From Calditrichaceae bacterium (GTDB lineage: Bacteria > Calditrichota > Calditrichia > RBG-13-44-9 > J075): a stretch of 64,000 bases of DNA. The position numbers and the translations under genes are program-made. Of this stretch, positions 43,931-52,533 are shown piece after piece (position 1 is the first letter of the stretch; every line of letters begins with the position of its first letter). The notes beneath the pieces are model-generated. The model saw only the letters and a list, made by a program, of their open reading frames with translations. It did not search any database and was not told the DNA's origin. Location of the stretch: NCBI GenBank assembly GCA_013360445.1, contig JABWBP010000006.1:1-64000 (forward strand). Reading direction: 5' to 3'.

Positions 43931-44281
43931 CAAAAACTATAGTGGAAGTTTGCTAATTTCTATTATCGAATGGTCCTCCAAAGAGTAATTCCTGGCCGAA
44001 CTTCAAAGAGTCGATAATAACTTGACAATGTCACATTAGGTAGAGTGTGGGAGTTCTTGGGTTTATTCGCCCACGAAAATCACGAAAAAACACGAAATGT
44101 ACAAAAGTGTTTTTTGCATTTTGAGTATTTCGAGTGTTTCGTGGGCCCAATAATTCTTTAAATGTGACATTGTCAAGATAATCTGAAAGTATTTTTCAGA
44201 GGTAAAGACAGGAAGCCATTCTATGATGGTAGAGGTGATGAAGTAAATTCCCTCCTGAATGATTTTGTACCGGCTTCTCAT
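43931..44281 (-). pseudogene. RAYT (IS200-like Y1 transposase) N-terminal remnant
   Basis: From the ATG at 44281 the minus strand encodes MRSRYKIIQEGIYFITSTI, EWLPVFTSEKYFQII, the start of the REP-associated tyrosine transposase (Y1/IS200-like) family. At 44177 it is cut by a 157-bp element. When that element and one 4-base duplicate are removed, the frame continues without loss as IIDSLKFGQE, the expected next segment. After that the similarity stops; the catalytic HUH and tyrosine regions are missing. It is therefore an inactive fragment flanked by inverted REP-like repeats, the usual genomic setting of RAYT genes. Confidence 0.75.
44017..44181. mobile_element. MITE with 17-bp perfect inverted ends inside RAYT remnant
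   Basis: Element 44021-44177 begins CTTGACAATGTCACATT and ends with its exact reverse complement. It is flanked by ATAA on both sides (44017-44020 and 44178-44181), a 4-base target duplication. The interior folds too: GCCCACGAAAATCACGAA pairs with TTTCGTGGGC. It has no coding capacity of its own. Removing it with one ATAA restores the RAYT frame. Confidence 0.82.
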
Positions 44282-44282
44282 G

Positions 44283-44338
44283 GTTTTGAAACGGAGTTTC
44301 TCGATTTAGTGCGTTCCCAAGCGGAGTTTGGGAACGAG
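44283..44338. repeat. REP-like two-hairpin repeat (right copy, inverted)
   Basis: Hairpin 2 (GAAAC-GGA-GTTTC, 44288-44300) then hairpin 1 (CGTTCCCAA...TTGGGAACG, 44312-44336), the mirror image of 43872-43925. It lies 2 bases upstream of the RAYT start codon. Slight arm changes keep most pairing. Confidence 0.8.
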
Positions 44339-44360
44339 AGGAACGAGTAGAACTGTGCCT

Positions 44361-44378
44361 GCAAAACTGAAGTTTTGC
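44361..44378. repeat. Dispersed palindrome GCAAAACT-GA-AGTTTTGC
   Basis: Eight-base perfect stem, followed by ACTCCGG. An identical copy with the same ACTCCGG is at 49608-49625; relatives are at 2840, 52534 and 52610. Confidence 0.7.
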
Positions 44379-44390
44379 ACTCCGGAAAAC

Positions 44391-45449
44391 CTACCGCAGC
44401 ACAAACCCCTTCCGTAGCGGGTCGTTCGGGTCGATCAGGAACTCGTGCCGCCCGGTAATGTGCGCGGTTCCTTCTACTTCCGGAATTACCGCCGCGTGGG
44501 GGCCGAAGCGGGTCTCCCGCACTACCCGCCCGGTAAAGCGGCTCCCGATGATGCTCTCGATCACCAGCGGCTGGCCGATTTTGACCTCTGCGCGGGCATG
44601 ATGCAGGGCCATGCGCGCGCTCACCCCGGTGCCGGTGGGGCTGCGATCTACCTCGCCTTCCGCAAAAATGCACACGTTGCGGCTGTGGGCGCCGGGGGAG
44701 AGGGGAGGGCCGATAAAGATCGCGCCGTAGAGAAAGCTCAAATCTTCCTCAAAGGGGTGAGAGATCGGTCGGGCGGCCATCACCGCGCGTTTGATCGCCA
44801 TCCCGCGTTCAATCAGCGCCCGGTAATGCGCCGGGGTGCAGGCCAGGCCGGCGTCTTCCGCCTGCACGAAGGCGTAAAACGCCCCGCCGAAGGCGAGATC
44901 ATATTTAATCTTCCCCAGGCCGGGCACCTCCACGGTTTCATCCAGCGCCAGCACAAAAGAGGGCACATTGTGGAAGTACACGCTCCTGACGGTTCCGCTC
45001 TCGATACGCGCGCGGGCGGTTACCAGCCCCGCGGGCGCGTCGATCTTCACCGTGGTTTCCGGCGCTTTCATGGGCAGCATCCCGGTTTCCAGCGCCGCTT
45101 TGGTAACTGCAATGATTCCGTGCCCGCACATGGTGCTGAAACCCTCGTTGTGGGTAAACAGCACCCCGAAATCCGCCCCGGGGGTAACCGGCGCGGTAAT
45201 GATGCAGCCGTACATATCCGCGTGGCCGCGCGGCTCCCACATCAGCGCGGTGCGGAGATGGTCCCATTTTTCCCTCGCCTCGCGGCGGCGGGCTAAAATG
45301 GTATCGCCTTGCAGCGCCGGGAAACCTTCGAGGATCACCCGCAGCGGCTCGCCGCCGGTGTGGGCGTCGATAGCGGTGATTTTGAGCCAGTCTTTGGGCG
45401 GATCCCAGTTGCGGTAGCCCTGCATGTTGGCCGGTAGATTTTGTTTCAT
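44391..45449 (-). CDS. trans-3-hydroxy-L-proline dehydratase (proline racemase family)
   Basis: Enzyme of 352 residues in the proline racemase fold. The first catalytic cysteine is C108 in STMCGHGII. The second position, Cys in racemases and epimerases, is Thr (T272 in DRSPTGTGVS), the hallmark of trans-3-hydroxy-L-proline dehydratases. The substrate-binding DAHTGGEPLR is conserved at the N-terminus. The product, delta-1-pyrroline-2-carboxylate, would be reduced to proline, plausibly by the OCD-family enzyme at 41205. The gene lies after the C25 protease on the same strand, separated by a strong hairpin. Confidence 0.88.
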   Translation of the reverse strand: MKQNLPANMQGYRNWDPPKDWLKITAIDAHTGGEPLRVILEGFPALQGDTILARRREAREKWDHLRTALMWEPRGHADMYGCIITAPVTPGADFGVLFTHNEGFSTMCGHGIIAVTKAALETGMLPMKAPETTVKIDAPAGLVTARARIESGTVRSVYFHNVPSFVLALDETVEVPGLGKIKYDLAFGGAFYAFVQAEDAGLACTPAHYRALIERGMAIKRAVMAARPISHPFEEDLSFLYGAIFIGPPLSPGAHSRNVCIFAEGEVDRSPTGTGVSARMALHHARAEVKIGQPLVIESIIGSRFTGRVVRETRFGPHAAVIPEVEGTAHITGRHEFLIDPNDPLRKGFVLR

Positions 45450-45492
45450 GGCGCCTGGGTCGTTCTGGGTTTTTGGAGCAGGTAAAAGTAAA

Positions 45493-45548
45493 AGACCTCA
45501 AAGGTTTTGTGGCGAAAGCCCTCCCCACGGGAAAAACCTTTGAGGTCT
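45493..45548 (-). terminator. Intrinsic terminator after C25 protease gene
   Basis: A 16-bp perfect stem (AGACCTCAAAGGTTTT and its complement AAAACCTTTGAGGTCT) encloses a 24-nt loop. Read leftward it is followed by TTTTACTTTT. It begins 13 nt after the C25 stop codon and precedes the dehydratase gene. Confidence 0.7.
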
Positions 45549-45560
45549 CTTCAATTCAGA

Positions 45561-48500
45561 TCACTTCAACAAGAGCATTTTGTACGATTGCACGAACTCC
45601 CGGTTTTCCCTTAGAGAGCTTGCGGAGATTCGGTAAATATAAATCCCGCTGGAAACCGGCTCCCCGGCCTGGTTCTTACCGTCCCATTGCAGGGCTTTAT
45701 AACCGGCGGCCTGATGCTCATTGGCGAGGGTGCGCACCTCCTGGCCGAGTATGTTATAAATTTTGAGCGTCACCCGGGAATCCGCCGGCAGGTCGTATTG
45801 AATAGTGGTCGCGGGGTTGAAGGGGTTGGGAAAGTTATGGTGCAGCTTGTATTCCTTGGGCAGGGCGGATAACGGATCGATGCCGGTGAGAATCCGGTTT
45901 TCCACCATGGCGAATGCGGTATCATTGGAAGTAATCACGTCCCCGCTGAGCGAGACCATCGCCATCACCTGGTATATTTTGGGAATCGAGAGGTTGGCGG
46001 TGGCGGTGAAGATATACACACAGGTTTCGCCGGGATTGAGGGTGGTATCCACAACTTCCGTAACGGTGATTCCCCCATCGATGCAGAATCCCACCGGGAA
46101 ATTGGAGATCGGCTCCCAGCCGAAATTCCGCAGCTTGACGATGACCGGCTCGGCGCTGCTGAGATTGGTTCCGCTCACCGGCGAGATAATCGAAAGCAAC
46201 GCGGCGTCTTTAGCCGCCAGCGCCATCTGCGGAAATACGATGTTGTCGATCCAGGCGCAATCCTGCCCCCCGACCACGGAATAATCTTTTGCATACACCC
46301 ACTTGAGAGTATGTGTCCCGGCGCCGATGGGGTAAGTTTCCTGCGACCAGTTCACCGCGCCGGACCATTCTCCTTGCTTGATATTGTCGATATAAAACTC
46401 CAGAAAATCGTAATCCGCCTCCGAGGAAACTTTCTTGTAGAAAGAAATCACCCCGGGAGAAAAAACAGTTACCGCGAGGGAGAGCGAAGAGTTTTGTTGG
46501 TGATTGATGGCGCCTGATTTGGCGCAATAACTGCCCTGGTACGGAGCGACGCTGCTGATCTGCCAGGGTTGGTTCCCGCCCTGAATCCAGTTGTAGCGGG
46601 TAAAGTTGCCGGTCTCGAAATTCTCGTCGATGCTGCCCGCCGTTTCGGTGAAGGTGTGCTGGGTTTGATAGGCCCCGGCGGCGAGACCGGCCAGCAGCTC
46701 CACCGGGGTGGCCGGGGGAGTTGCCGGGTCAACACTGAGGGAAAAAACCGCGTTTGACGTATCGCCCTGCGCCAGGCTGCCGAGGTTGAAACTGCTTGCC
46801 AGCAAGGAGATATATTCGCTGGCGCAAGAGAGCGTCGCCAGCGCGTCTTCGCAATCGCTGTGCCCGGCGTTGGCGGTTTCGATGATAATATCCACAGTTT
46901 CCCCGGGATCTAATTTCCCGTTGCCGTTGCCCCCGGCTCCATCGTCGATGGCCAGGTTGCCGATGGTTAACACCGGGGCGTTGGCGGTAATGGTAAAATA
47001 GGAAATCCACTCCGCGCCGAAACTATCGCGAGCCTTCAAGCGGAAAATGGCCGAATGCTGATCGGGAATATTGGCCGCCGCGGTAAAGCGGAAGGCCCCG
47101 GCGACGGCGGCGCTGGCGTTCGCGGGAATGTCGCCCCATTCGGCCAGCGAGTCGTTGACGGCAATGAATTCATCCGCGCTGAACAGGCTTGCCGAAACTC
47201 CCTCGGCGTTGACGCTGCCCACGTTTTGCAGGGTCATATCCAACAGAATGGTTTCACCGAAATCCACCACGCCGTTATTATTTCCGTTGCTGTCATCGAT
47301 GCTATGGCTGCTGTAAATCACGTAGGCGGCGTTGTTGGGCACCACGGTGATGGTTTCGATATAGGGCGCGCGGTTCTGGCGGGTGACCACAATATCCGCA
47401 CTCCCCACGTTGATGATCGGATCAAAGCCCAGGGTTGCCATGCCGGTAGCGTTGACCAACTGCGCGTCTAATAAAACCCCGTTCATGGAGAGGGCGACAT
47501 AGGCGTGGGGTTCTGTGGTTACGCTCAAAGCGCTGGTTCCCACCGGCATCGCGCTCAAGTGGGTTACCGGCAGCGGATCGGGAACCGAAAAATAGACCGA
47601 CAGGGAAGGATCGCCCATGAGGTGATAGATCTCCCAGTAATATTGGGCGCTGCCGGGGCTGCCTTCCGTTACCGCCAGGTTGCCGGCGTGGATCATTTGC
47701 CCCTGGGTTACGTACCAATCCGCTTCCGGCTCGCCGTGATCGTGGAACATGCGGTCGTAAGAGCCTAAGCCGGTTCCCTGGTAAGTGGGATGGGCGGAAA
47801 CCGCTCCCACGCCCACTCCCCAGTAAAAATCTTCATCCCAGTAGGTGCTGTTGGAGCCGCCGATGTAGCCCAGCGCTCCTTTATTGACCGCCCGCAGCAG
47901 CGCTTCCCCGAAACAGGAATAGACCTGGAATTCGTTGGTGGAGCAGGCGTTTCCGACCATCAGGGGATACTGGTGGGCATTTTGCAGGGAAGGGATGTCG
48001 CTGACCTCGAAGCTGGGATCCGACCACCCGGAGGGGCCGCCGTGGGCGGTATAGTTGGCATAACCCACTCCGTCGCTCACGTTTTGAATGATCTGCGACC
48101 CGCTGCTGCCGGATTGCGGGTACAGATAAGTATGGGAGAGCAGCCCGTGCGCGGCGTTGAAGTAGTAATCCGTGCCGTAGTTGATCTGCCCGTTGCCATG
48201 AAGAGGGCCGAAGGTACCGTCCATTCCGGCGATCATCACCACTTCATTTAGAAACGAGGGATCGGGCATCAGGTACTGCTCATATTCCAGGGTCTTGTCG
48301 ATCTGCGGGGTAAGCTCGGAAAGCTGGTTGGCGGAAAAGCGCCCGTAGTAGAGTTCCGGGAAGTAATCGCCGCCGCCGTCATATTCGCAATAATATAAAT
48401 CGGTATGGTGGCCGCTGATGAACGCGGGGATTTGATCCACGTCGCCCACGATCAGCAAATAGGTCGGCGCAGGATCTTGCGGGGTGGCGTTGTCGTAGAG

Positions 48501-49394
48501 GCTTTTCAGGTACGCCTTCATTTGCTCCCGGGTGTTTCCCACACCGGGATCGCCTTTATACGCTTCCACGACTGTGAAACCCTTGCGGGTTTTCCATTCC
48601 ACAAAGGGCTGCAGGGCCGCCTGGAACATGGGATCGGCTAAGATGACGTATTTGATGGGATAGCGGGAGAGGGTATCTTCGATGAATGATTGATAATTTA
48701 GCAGGCGCTCGAATGCCGCCTCGAACAGCGGCGAATAGTATTTTTGCCTGAGCGACCGGGTTAGATCGAGGTCCGCGTTGGCAAAACGAATTTCAATTTC
48801 GATGTAGTTGAGCGCCTTGAGCACATTCTGCGCCGGGTTGTGGCGCAGGGGCGAAATACTCAAACGCGCCAGCCGCCTTCCCCGCATGGTTCCGACGATC
48901 TCCAGGGTAGCGATTTCCTGGCCGGAGAATTCATCCGCCCGGTAAACCTCGGCGCGGTACTGAAATTTGACCTTCGCGGGATCTTCGCTTTTGGAAATAG
49001 AGGGCTGAGAAGGGAAAATCGGCGTTGCAATGCCCCATTCGGCTAAATCGATGGTTTCCTCCTGGTACGAAACCACCCGCACCTGCGCCTCCGCGCCGTG
49101 GGGAATTTCGATCAACCGGCTCAACAGCGGCAGTTCCGGGTAACCGGGACGGTAATTGCTGGCATACCCGCTCATTGTTAAACGGGTAAACACTCCCTCC
49201 GGGGTGGCAACTTCATAGGTTTGAATGGATGCCAGCGCGTTTTCCAATCGCAGGGTGACAGTGTTCTGCTCAACCACCCGCAATTCGGTTCGGGGCGCGT
49301 TGAGCTTGATCTCGCCTTCAAGCCCGGCGAATAGGACGGTGGTGAAAAAATATGCCATGAGAAAGAACGGGAAAAAAAGGTTAAGCGGTTTCAT
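45561..49394 (-). CDS. Gingipain-like C25 cysteine protease with T9SS sorting domain
   Basis: Secreted protease of 1277 residues. A signal peptide and a prodomain of about 200 residues come first. The C25 catalytic domain (about 240-600) opens KYVILADPMFQAALQPFVEWK, has YLLIVGDVDQIPA, and ends in the dyad His (about 448, NYTAHGGPSGW) and Cys (about 481, MVGNACSTNEF). Ig-like and CARDB-like repeats (NGNNNGVVDFGETI; DGAGGNGNGKLDPGETVDI) and a jelly-roll, carbohydrate-binding-like segment near 950-1080 follow. The last 90 residues are the type IX sorting/FlgD domain (HNFPNPFNPATTIQYDLP...SGIYIYRI). It is probably displayed or released to digest external protein. AAGGACG precedes the ATG. Confidence 0.92.
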   Translation of the reverse strand: MKPLNLFFPFFLMAYFFTTVLFAGLEGEIKLNAPRTELRVVEQNTVTLRLENALASIQTYEVATPEGVFTRLTMSGYASNYRPGYPELPLLSRLIEIPHGAEAQVRVVSYQEETIDLAEWGIATPIFPSQPSISKSEDPAKVKFQYRAEVYRADEFSGQEIATLEIVGTMRGRRLARLSISPLRHNPAQNVLKALNYIEIEIRFANADLDLTRSLRQKYYSPLFEAAFERLLNYQSFIEDTLSRYPIKYVILADPMFQAALQPFVEWKTRKGFTVVEAYKGDPGVGNTREQMKAYLKSLYDNATPQDPAPTYLLIVGDVDQIPAFISGHHTDLYYCEYDGGGDYFPELYYGRFSANQLSELTPQIDKTLEYEQYLMPDPSFLNEVVMIAGMDGTFGPLHGNGQINYGTDYYFNAAHGLLSHTYLYPQSGSSGSQIIQNVSDGVGYANYTAHGGPSGWSDPSFEVSDIPSLQNAHQYPLMVGNACSTNEFQVYSCFGEALLRAVNKGALGYIGGSNSTYWDEDFYWGVGVGAVSAHPTYQGTGLGSYDRMFHDHGEPEADWYVTQGQMIHAGNLAVTEGSPGSAQYYWEIYHLMGDPSLSVYFSVPDPLPVTHLSAMPVGTSALSVTTEPHAYVALSMNGVLLDAQLVNATGMATLGFDPIINVGSADIVVTRQNRAPYIETITVVPNNAAYVIYSSHSIDDSNGNNNGVVDFGETILLDMTLQNVGSVNAEGVSASLFSADEFIAVNDSLAEWGDIPANASAAVAGAFRFTAAANIPDQHSAIFRLKARDSFGAEWISYFTITANAPVLTIGNLAIDDGAGGNGNGKLDPGETVDIIIETANAGHSDCEDALATLSCASEYISLLASSFNLGSLAQGDTSNAVFSLSVDPATPPATPVELLAGLAAGAYQTQHTFTETAGSIDENFETGNFTRYNWIQGGNQPWQISSVAPYQGSYCAKSGAINHQQNSSLSLAVTVFSPGVISFYKKVSSEADYDFLEFYIDNIKQGEWSGAVNWSQETYPIGAGTHTLKWVYAKDYSVVGGQDCAWIDNIVFPQMALAAKDAALLSIISPVSGTNLSSAEPVIVKLRNFGWEPISNFPVGFCIDGGITVTEVVDTTLNPGETCVYIFTATANLSIPKIYQVMAMVSLSGDVITSNDTAFAMVENRILTGIDPLSALPKEYKLHHNFPNPFNPATTIQYDLPADSRVTLKIYNILGQEVRTLANEHQAAGYKALQWDGKNQAGEPVSSGIYIYRISASSLRENREFVQSYKMLLLK

Positions 49395-49607
49395 GATACG
49401 TCCTTAATTCTTTAGATGGATTGTTTTGGTATATATGTTGATGAAAAATTGTTAGAAAGCCGCCGGTTTAACCCTTTGCGATGTCGTTTTCGGCTTGTTC
49501 AGTGGAACGGCTGCTCATGCAAACATGAAGCAGGCGGCCGTGGAAACGGCGGCTTGCCTCTTCGAGGCTGCGCCATTAATTGTCTCCCGCCGCTGCCTCT
49601 TGCCCCG

Positions 49608-49643
49608 GCAAAACTGAAGTTTTGCACTCCGGCTGCCTATTGC
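49608..49643. repeat. Dispersed palindrome plus heptamer units
   Basis: GCAAAACT-GA-AGTTTTGC (49608-49625) followed by ACTCCGG and CTGCCTATTGCCTACTG, the CAGTAGG-type heptamers. The block ends at the stop codon of the S37-type peptidase. Confidence 0.65.
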
Positions 49644-50969
49644 CTACTGATAAGGTTGCCGTTCGATCTTCATATCCAGCCACTGCTCCAGGGTAGAGAG
49701 CGCCAGCTCCCGCCCCGGCTCCGGCAGGGTGTTGATGCGGGTTTTATGCGAGCCGCCTTTCTGCACCACTTTCACCGCGTTGGTCTTCCCGCCTGTTTCT
49801 ACCGCGGAGGCCGACCAGGTGTCCAGCTCGCCGTAGATGAAGAGCATGTTGTTGCCCTCGGTTTGAATCCATTCGTGCACGTCGCGCATCACTTCCGGGC
49901 GAAAGGCAAGGGGAACGTTTTGGGGGGCCAGGATGCGGTTGCTGGCGTTGGGGGGAGCGGCTTTCAGCAGATCGGCGAAATCCGCGGTCCGGTAATTATA
50001 GTAGCCGATCTCGGTATAAGCCTGGTACTGGAAGGGTTCATAATACTTCACGTCCGCCTCCGAGAAAAGATCGAATCCGGCTACTTTGATGAGATGGTCG
50101 AGCAATTGATCCGGCGACGCGCCCTCCCCGGGGATGGAATCGCAAGGGGAAGCGCCCCACTGCCAGAAAGCGAAAGAATATTCCAACACCGCGTATTCAA
50201 AGGCCATCTCCAATCCCATCGGGTAACTGTAGCCCTTCCCTTTGGAGTACCACTTCGCCAGGGGAAGCAGTTGATCGCGCTGCTTCAAGACCCGGCGTTG
50301 GAATTGTTTGATCTTTTCCCGGCACTCCGCGCCGTCCACGGTTTCTAAAAAACGGTGAATGCGCGGTTCTTCCTGGGCAAAATTCAGGGGAGCGACGTAG
50401 CACACCGAGACCTCCACGTCGTCCGGATAGAAGCGGCGGTGGAACATCGCGGTTTGCCCGCCCTTGCTGATGCCGGTATTGATCCACTTGCCCTTATAGA
50501 TCGGTTTGAACAGCTCCACAATCCGGTGATGGTCCTCCGCGGCCTGCCGGATGTTCAAATATTCCCACTTCAGCGAATCCGGGCGGGATTCCCCGAAATA
50601 GCGGTGCTCCACAACGATCTGGTTGGCCTTCAGGATTTTGCTAAGCTCCAGGGAGTAATTTTTTTTCGCCGAGTACCCTTCGGTTACCAGCACCATGGGG
50701 CGGGCAAAATCCCGGTGGGAGAGATAGATTCGCTGGGTAAATTTTTCGCCCCCCGGATTTTGATGATCCAAAGGTTGTTCGATCCGGAGTTCGTAGGCCT
50801 CGCTAAAGAGGGAATCCGGCGCGATTTTTTTTACGGTGACGCCCGGCAGGGAGAGCAGCCGTTCGTGCAGGCCGGAGTCGGGAACTTCCCCTCCGCGGCC
50901 GCGGGAATTATTACAGGCAAAAAGTAGAACCAGGAAGATGACCTGGCTAAGAATGAAGATTCTTCGCAT
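49644..50969 (-). CDS. S37/S28-type serine peptidase (tripeptidyl aminopeptidase-like)
   Basis: Exported alpha/beta-hydrolase peptidase of 441 residues with a lipoprotein-type signal (LVLLFAC). Strands and loops VLVTEGYSAKKNYSLELS, NQIVVEHRYFGESRPDS and the nucleophile elbow NTGISKGGQTAMFHRRFYP fit peptidase families S37 (Streptomyces tripeptidyl aminopeptidase) and S28 (prolyl carboxypeptidase/DPP). The acid and His appear as YGELDTWSA and KGGSHKTRI. The start lies 9 bases after the upstream M64 stop, so both belong to one operon. S28 and S37 can cleave at proline or release tripeptides; the exact specificity is unknown. Confidence 0.82.
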   Translation of the reverse strand: MRRIFILSQVIFLVLLFACNNSRGRGGEVPDSGLHERLLSLPGVTVKKIAPDSLFSEAYELRIEQPLDHQNPGGEKFTQRIYLSHRDFARPMVLVTEGYSAKKNYSLELSKILKANQIVVEHRYFGESRPDSLKWEYLNIRQAAEDHHRIVELFKPIYKGKWINTGISKGGQTAMFHRRFYPDDVEVSVCYVAPLNFAQEEPRIHRFLETVDGAECREKIKQFQRRVLKQRDQLLPLAKWYSKGKGYSYPMGLEMAFEYAVLEYSFAFWQWGASPCDSIPGEGASPDQLLDHLIKVAGFDLFSEADVKYYEPFQYQAYTEIGYYNYRTADFADLLKAAPPNASNRILAPQNVPLAFRPEVMRDVHEWIQTEGNNMLFIYGELDTWSASAVETGGKTNAVKVVQKGGSHKTRINTLPEPGRELALSTLEQWLDMKIERQPYQ

Positions 50970-50978
50970 AGCGCACCG

Positions 50979-52451
50979 TTACTCACTATAGTATTCAATC
51001 ATCCGATTGACGGCCTGCTCGCACACCTTGCAGAAGCCAGGATCGTCTTTCTCGAATTTCAGCATCAGGCAGTTGAGCATGGGGCGGTAGATGCCCTTGG
51101 CGACGTAGCCGCCGCCCTCAAACGCGCCGACTTTGTCTTTCAAGGGATGATTGCGGGCAAAAGCCTTGATTCGCTCGTTGAGCTGCCGGGAGAGGCTGTC
51201 GTAGCGCGCCTCCACCTGTTTGACGGTCTCTTCGGGGTAAGCCTGCCGGATCAGCGCGGCCAGGGTATCGGTTTTCTGCTGGCGGATTTTCAGGTCCGCA
51301 AGGTAGAGGCTATCGAATTTCGCTTTTCCCCAATCGGTGGGAACCGTGACGCCCGGCGACAGCAGTTCTTTCCACTTGAGGTTGGGCGGGTCGAGCAGGG
51401 CGGTGAGGTTTGCTTCCGCAGGCTCCACCCCGGGAGGATAGAACTCATTGTAGGCCACCTCCGCGCCGTAGTACTCGTCAGCCAGGCCGGCAAAGCTGTG
51501 CCCGAATTCGTGCTGGAAAACGAATTCGCTCCACTCGTTATCCACCGTGGTGATGCAAAAGAAGTTGTAGATGCCGCCCCCGCCGTAGCGTTTGCTGTTC
51601 ACCAGGATGAAGATGGCGTCGTAAGGAACCTGGGCGGCGATGTCGCGCAGGGTTTTGTTGTCCTCGGTGAGCAGGTAACGGTCGGAGCCGAGGGAGTTGA
51701 AGGAGGAATTCAAAGCAGTGTTCTTAAAAATACCCCGTTCCGGCTCATCTACCCCGCTCTCCCGGGAGGGTCGGAAAATGCCGCTGATGTTGAATTTTTT
51801 TCGCTTGCTCTTATATGGCTCCCAAGCGAAAAACACCTTCGCGTAGCGTTCCAAATCGGCTTGGAATTTGGCTTCTTCTTCAGCGCTGTAGCCCTCGGCG
51901 ACCATCACGATATCCACTTTTTTATGCGCATCCCCGTTTCTGACCACGGGATAGATGTTATCCTGGCGGTCGGGGTTTTCTTTGATCACTTCAATAGCGG
52001 CGGGATCGATTTTCCGGGTGAACAGGGGATGGAGCAGGTTATTTTTATCGCGCATTTCGATCACAAAGAATACCGGTTTTGCAGGGCAGGGGAGGAGGGC
52101 GGTTTCGTGATAGGTGCGTTTGACGCCGTTTTCCGCCGGTTCGGTGGTCTTGTACTCTCCGAAGTAACTATCGAAGCCCCGGGAGTAAATCAGGGCGTTG
52201 GAGGCCACGTCATACAATTTGATGAAATAGCGCCCGGTATTGAAGGGGTCAATTAACTGCTTCGGGTTGCCGGCCCAAACCCCTTGCCGGTAAATCTGAT
52301 CGATGGTAATGATCTCTTCCGCCGCGTCGCCGACGTGGTAATAGTCGATACGCAGGGTCTGGTCGAGGAAGAACCGTTCGAATTTCAGGGGGGTTTGGGA
52401 GAGCAGGAGGGTAGAGAAAAGCAGGACGGCGCTCAGCGCAAGTTTTTTCAT
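50979..52451 (-). CDS. M64 family zinc protease, secreted (second paralogue)
   Basis: Exported protease of 490 residues, parallel along its length to the M64 protein at 42337: signal peptide MKKLALSAVLLFSTLLLS, FERFFLDQTLRIDYYHVGDA, VDIVMVAEGYSAEEEAKF, NSSFNSLGSDRYLLTEDN and the zinc site VFQHEFGHSFAGLADEYYGAEVAYNEFYP. The cysteine pattern CLMLKFEKDDPGFCKVCEQAV near the C-terminus is shared. It is the first gene of an operon with the S37-type peptidase. Two M64 paralogues on one strand around a C25 protease make a protease cluster. Confidence 0.9.
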   Translation of the reverse strand: MKKLALSAVLLFSTLLLSQTPLKFERFFLDQTLRIDYYHVGDAAEEIITIDQIYRQGVWAGNPKQLIDPFNTGRYFIKLYDVASNALIYSRGFDSYFGEYKTTEPAENGVKRTYHETALLPCPAKPVFFVIEMRDKNNLLHPLFTRKIDPAAIEVIKENPDRQDNIYPVVRNGDAHKKVDIVMVAEGYSAEEEAKFQADLERYAKVFFAWEPYKSKRKKFNISGIFRPSRESGVDEPERGIFKNTALNSSFNSLGSDRYLLTEDNKTLRDIAAQVPYDAIFILVNSKRYGGGGIYNFFCITTVDNEWSEFVFQHEFGHSFAGLADEYYGAEVAYNEFYPPGVEPAEANLTALLDPPNLKWKELLSPGVTVPTDWGKAKFDSLYLADLKIRQQKTDTLAALIRQAYPEETVKQVEARYDSLSRQLNERIKAFARNHPLKDKVGAFEGGGYVAKGIYRPMLNCLMLKFEKDDPGFCKVCEQAVNRMIEYYSE

Positions 52452-52533
52452 GCTTCACCTGTAGATCGTTTACTGACATTCTGAACTTATCAAAATCCGC
52501 CCAAAGAAGAAACACAAAAAAGAAGATACACGG

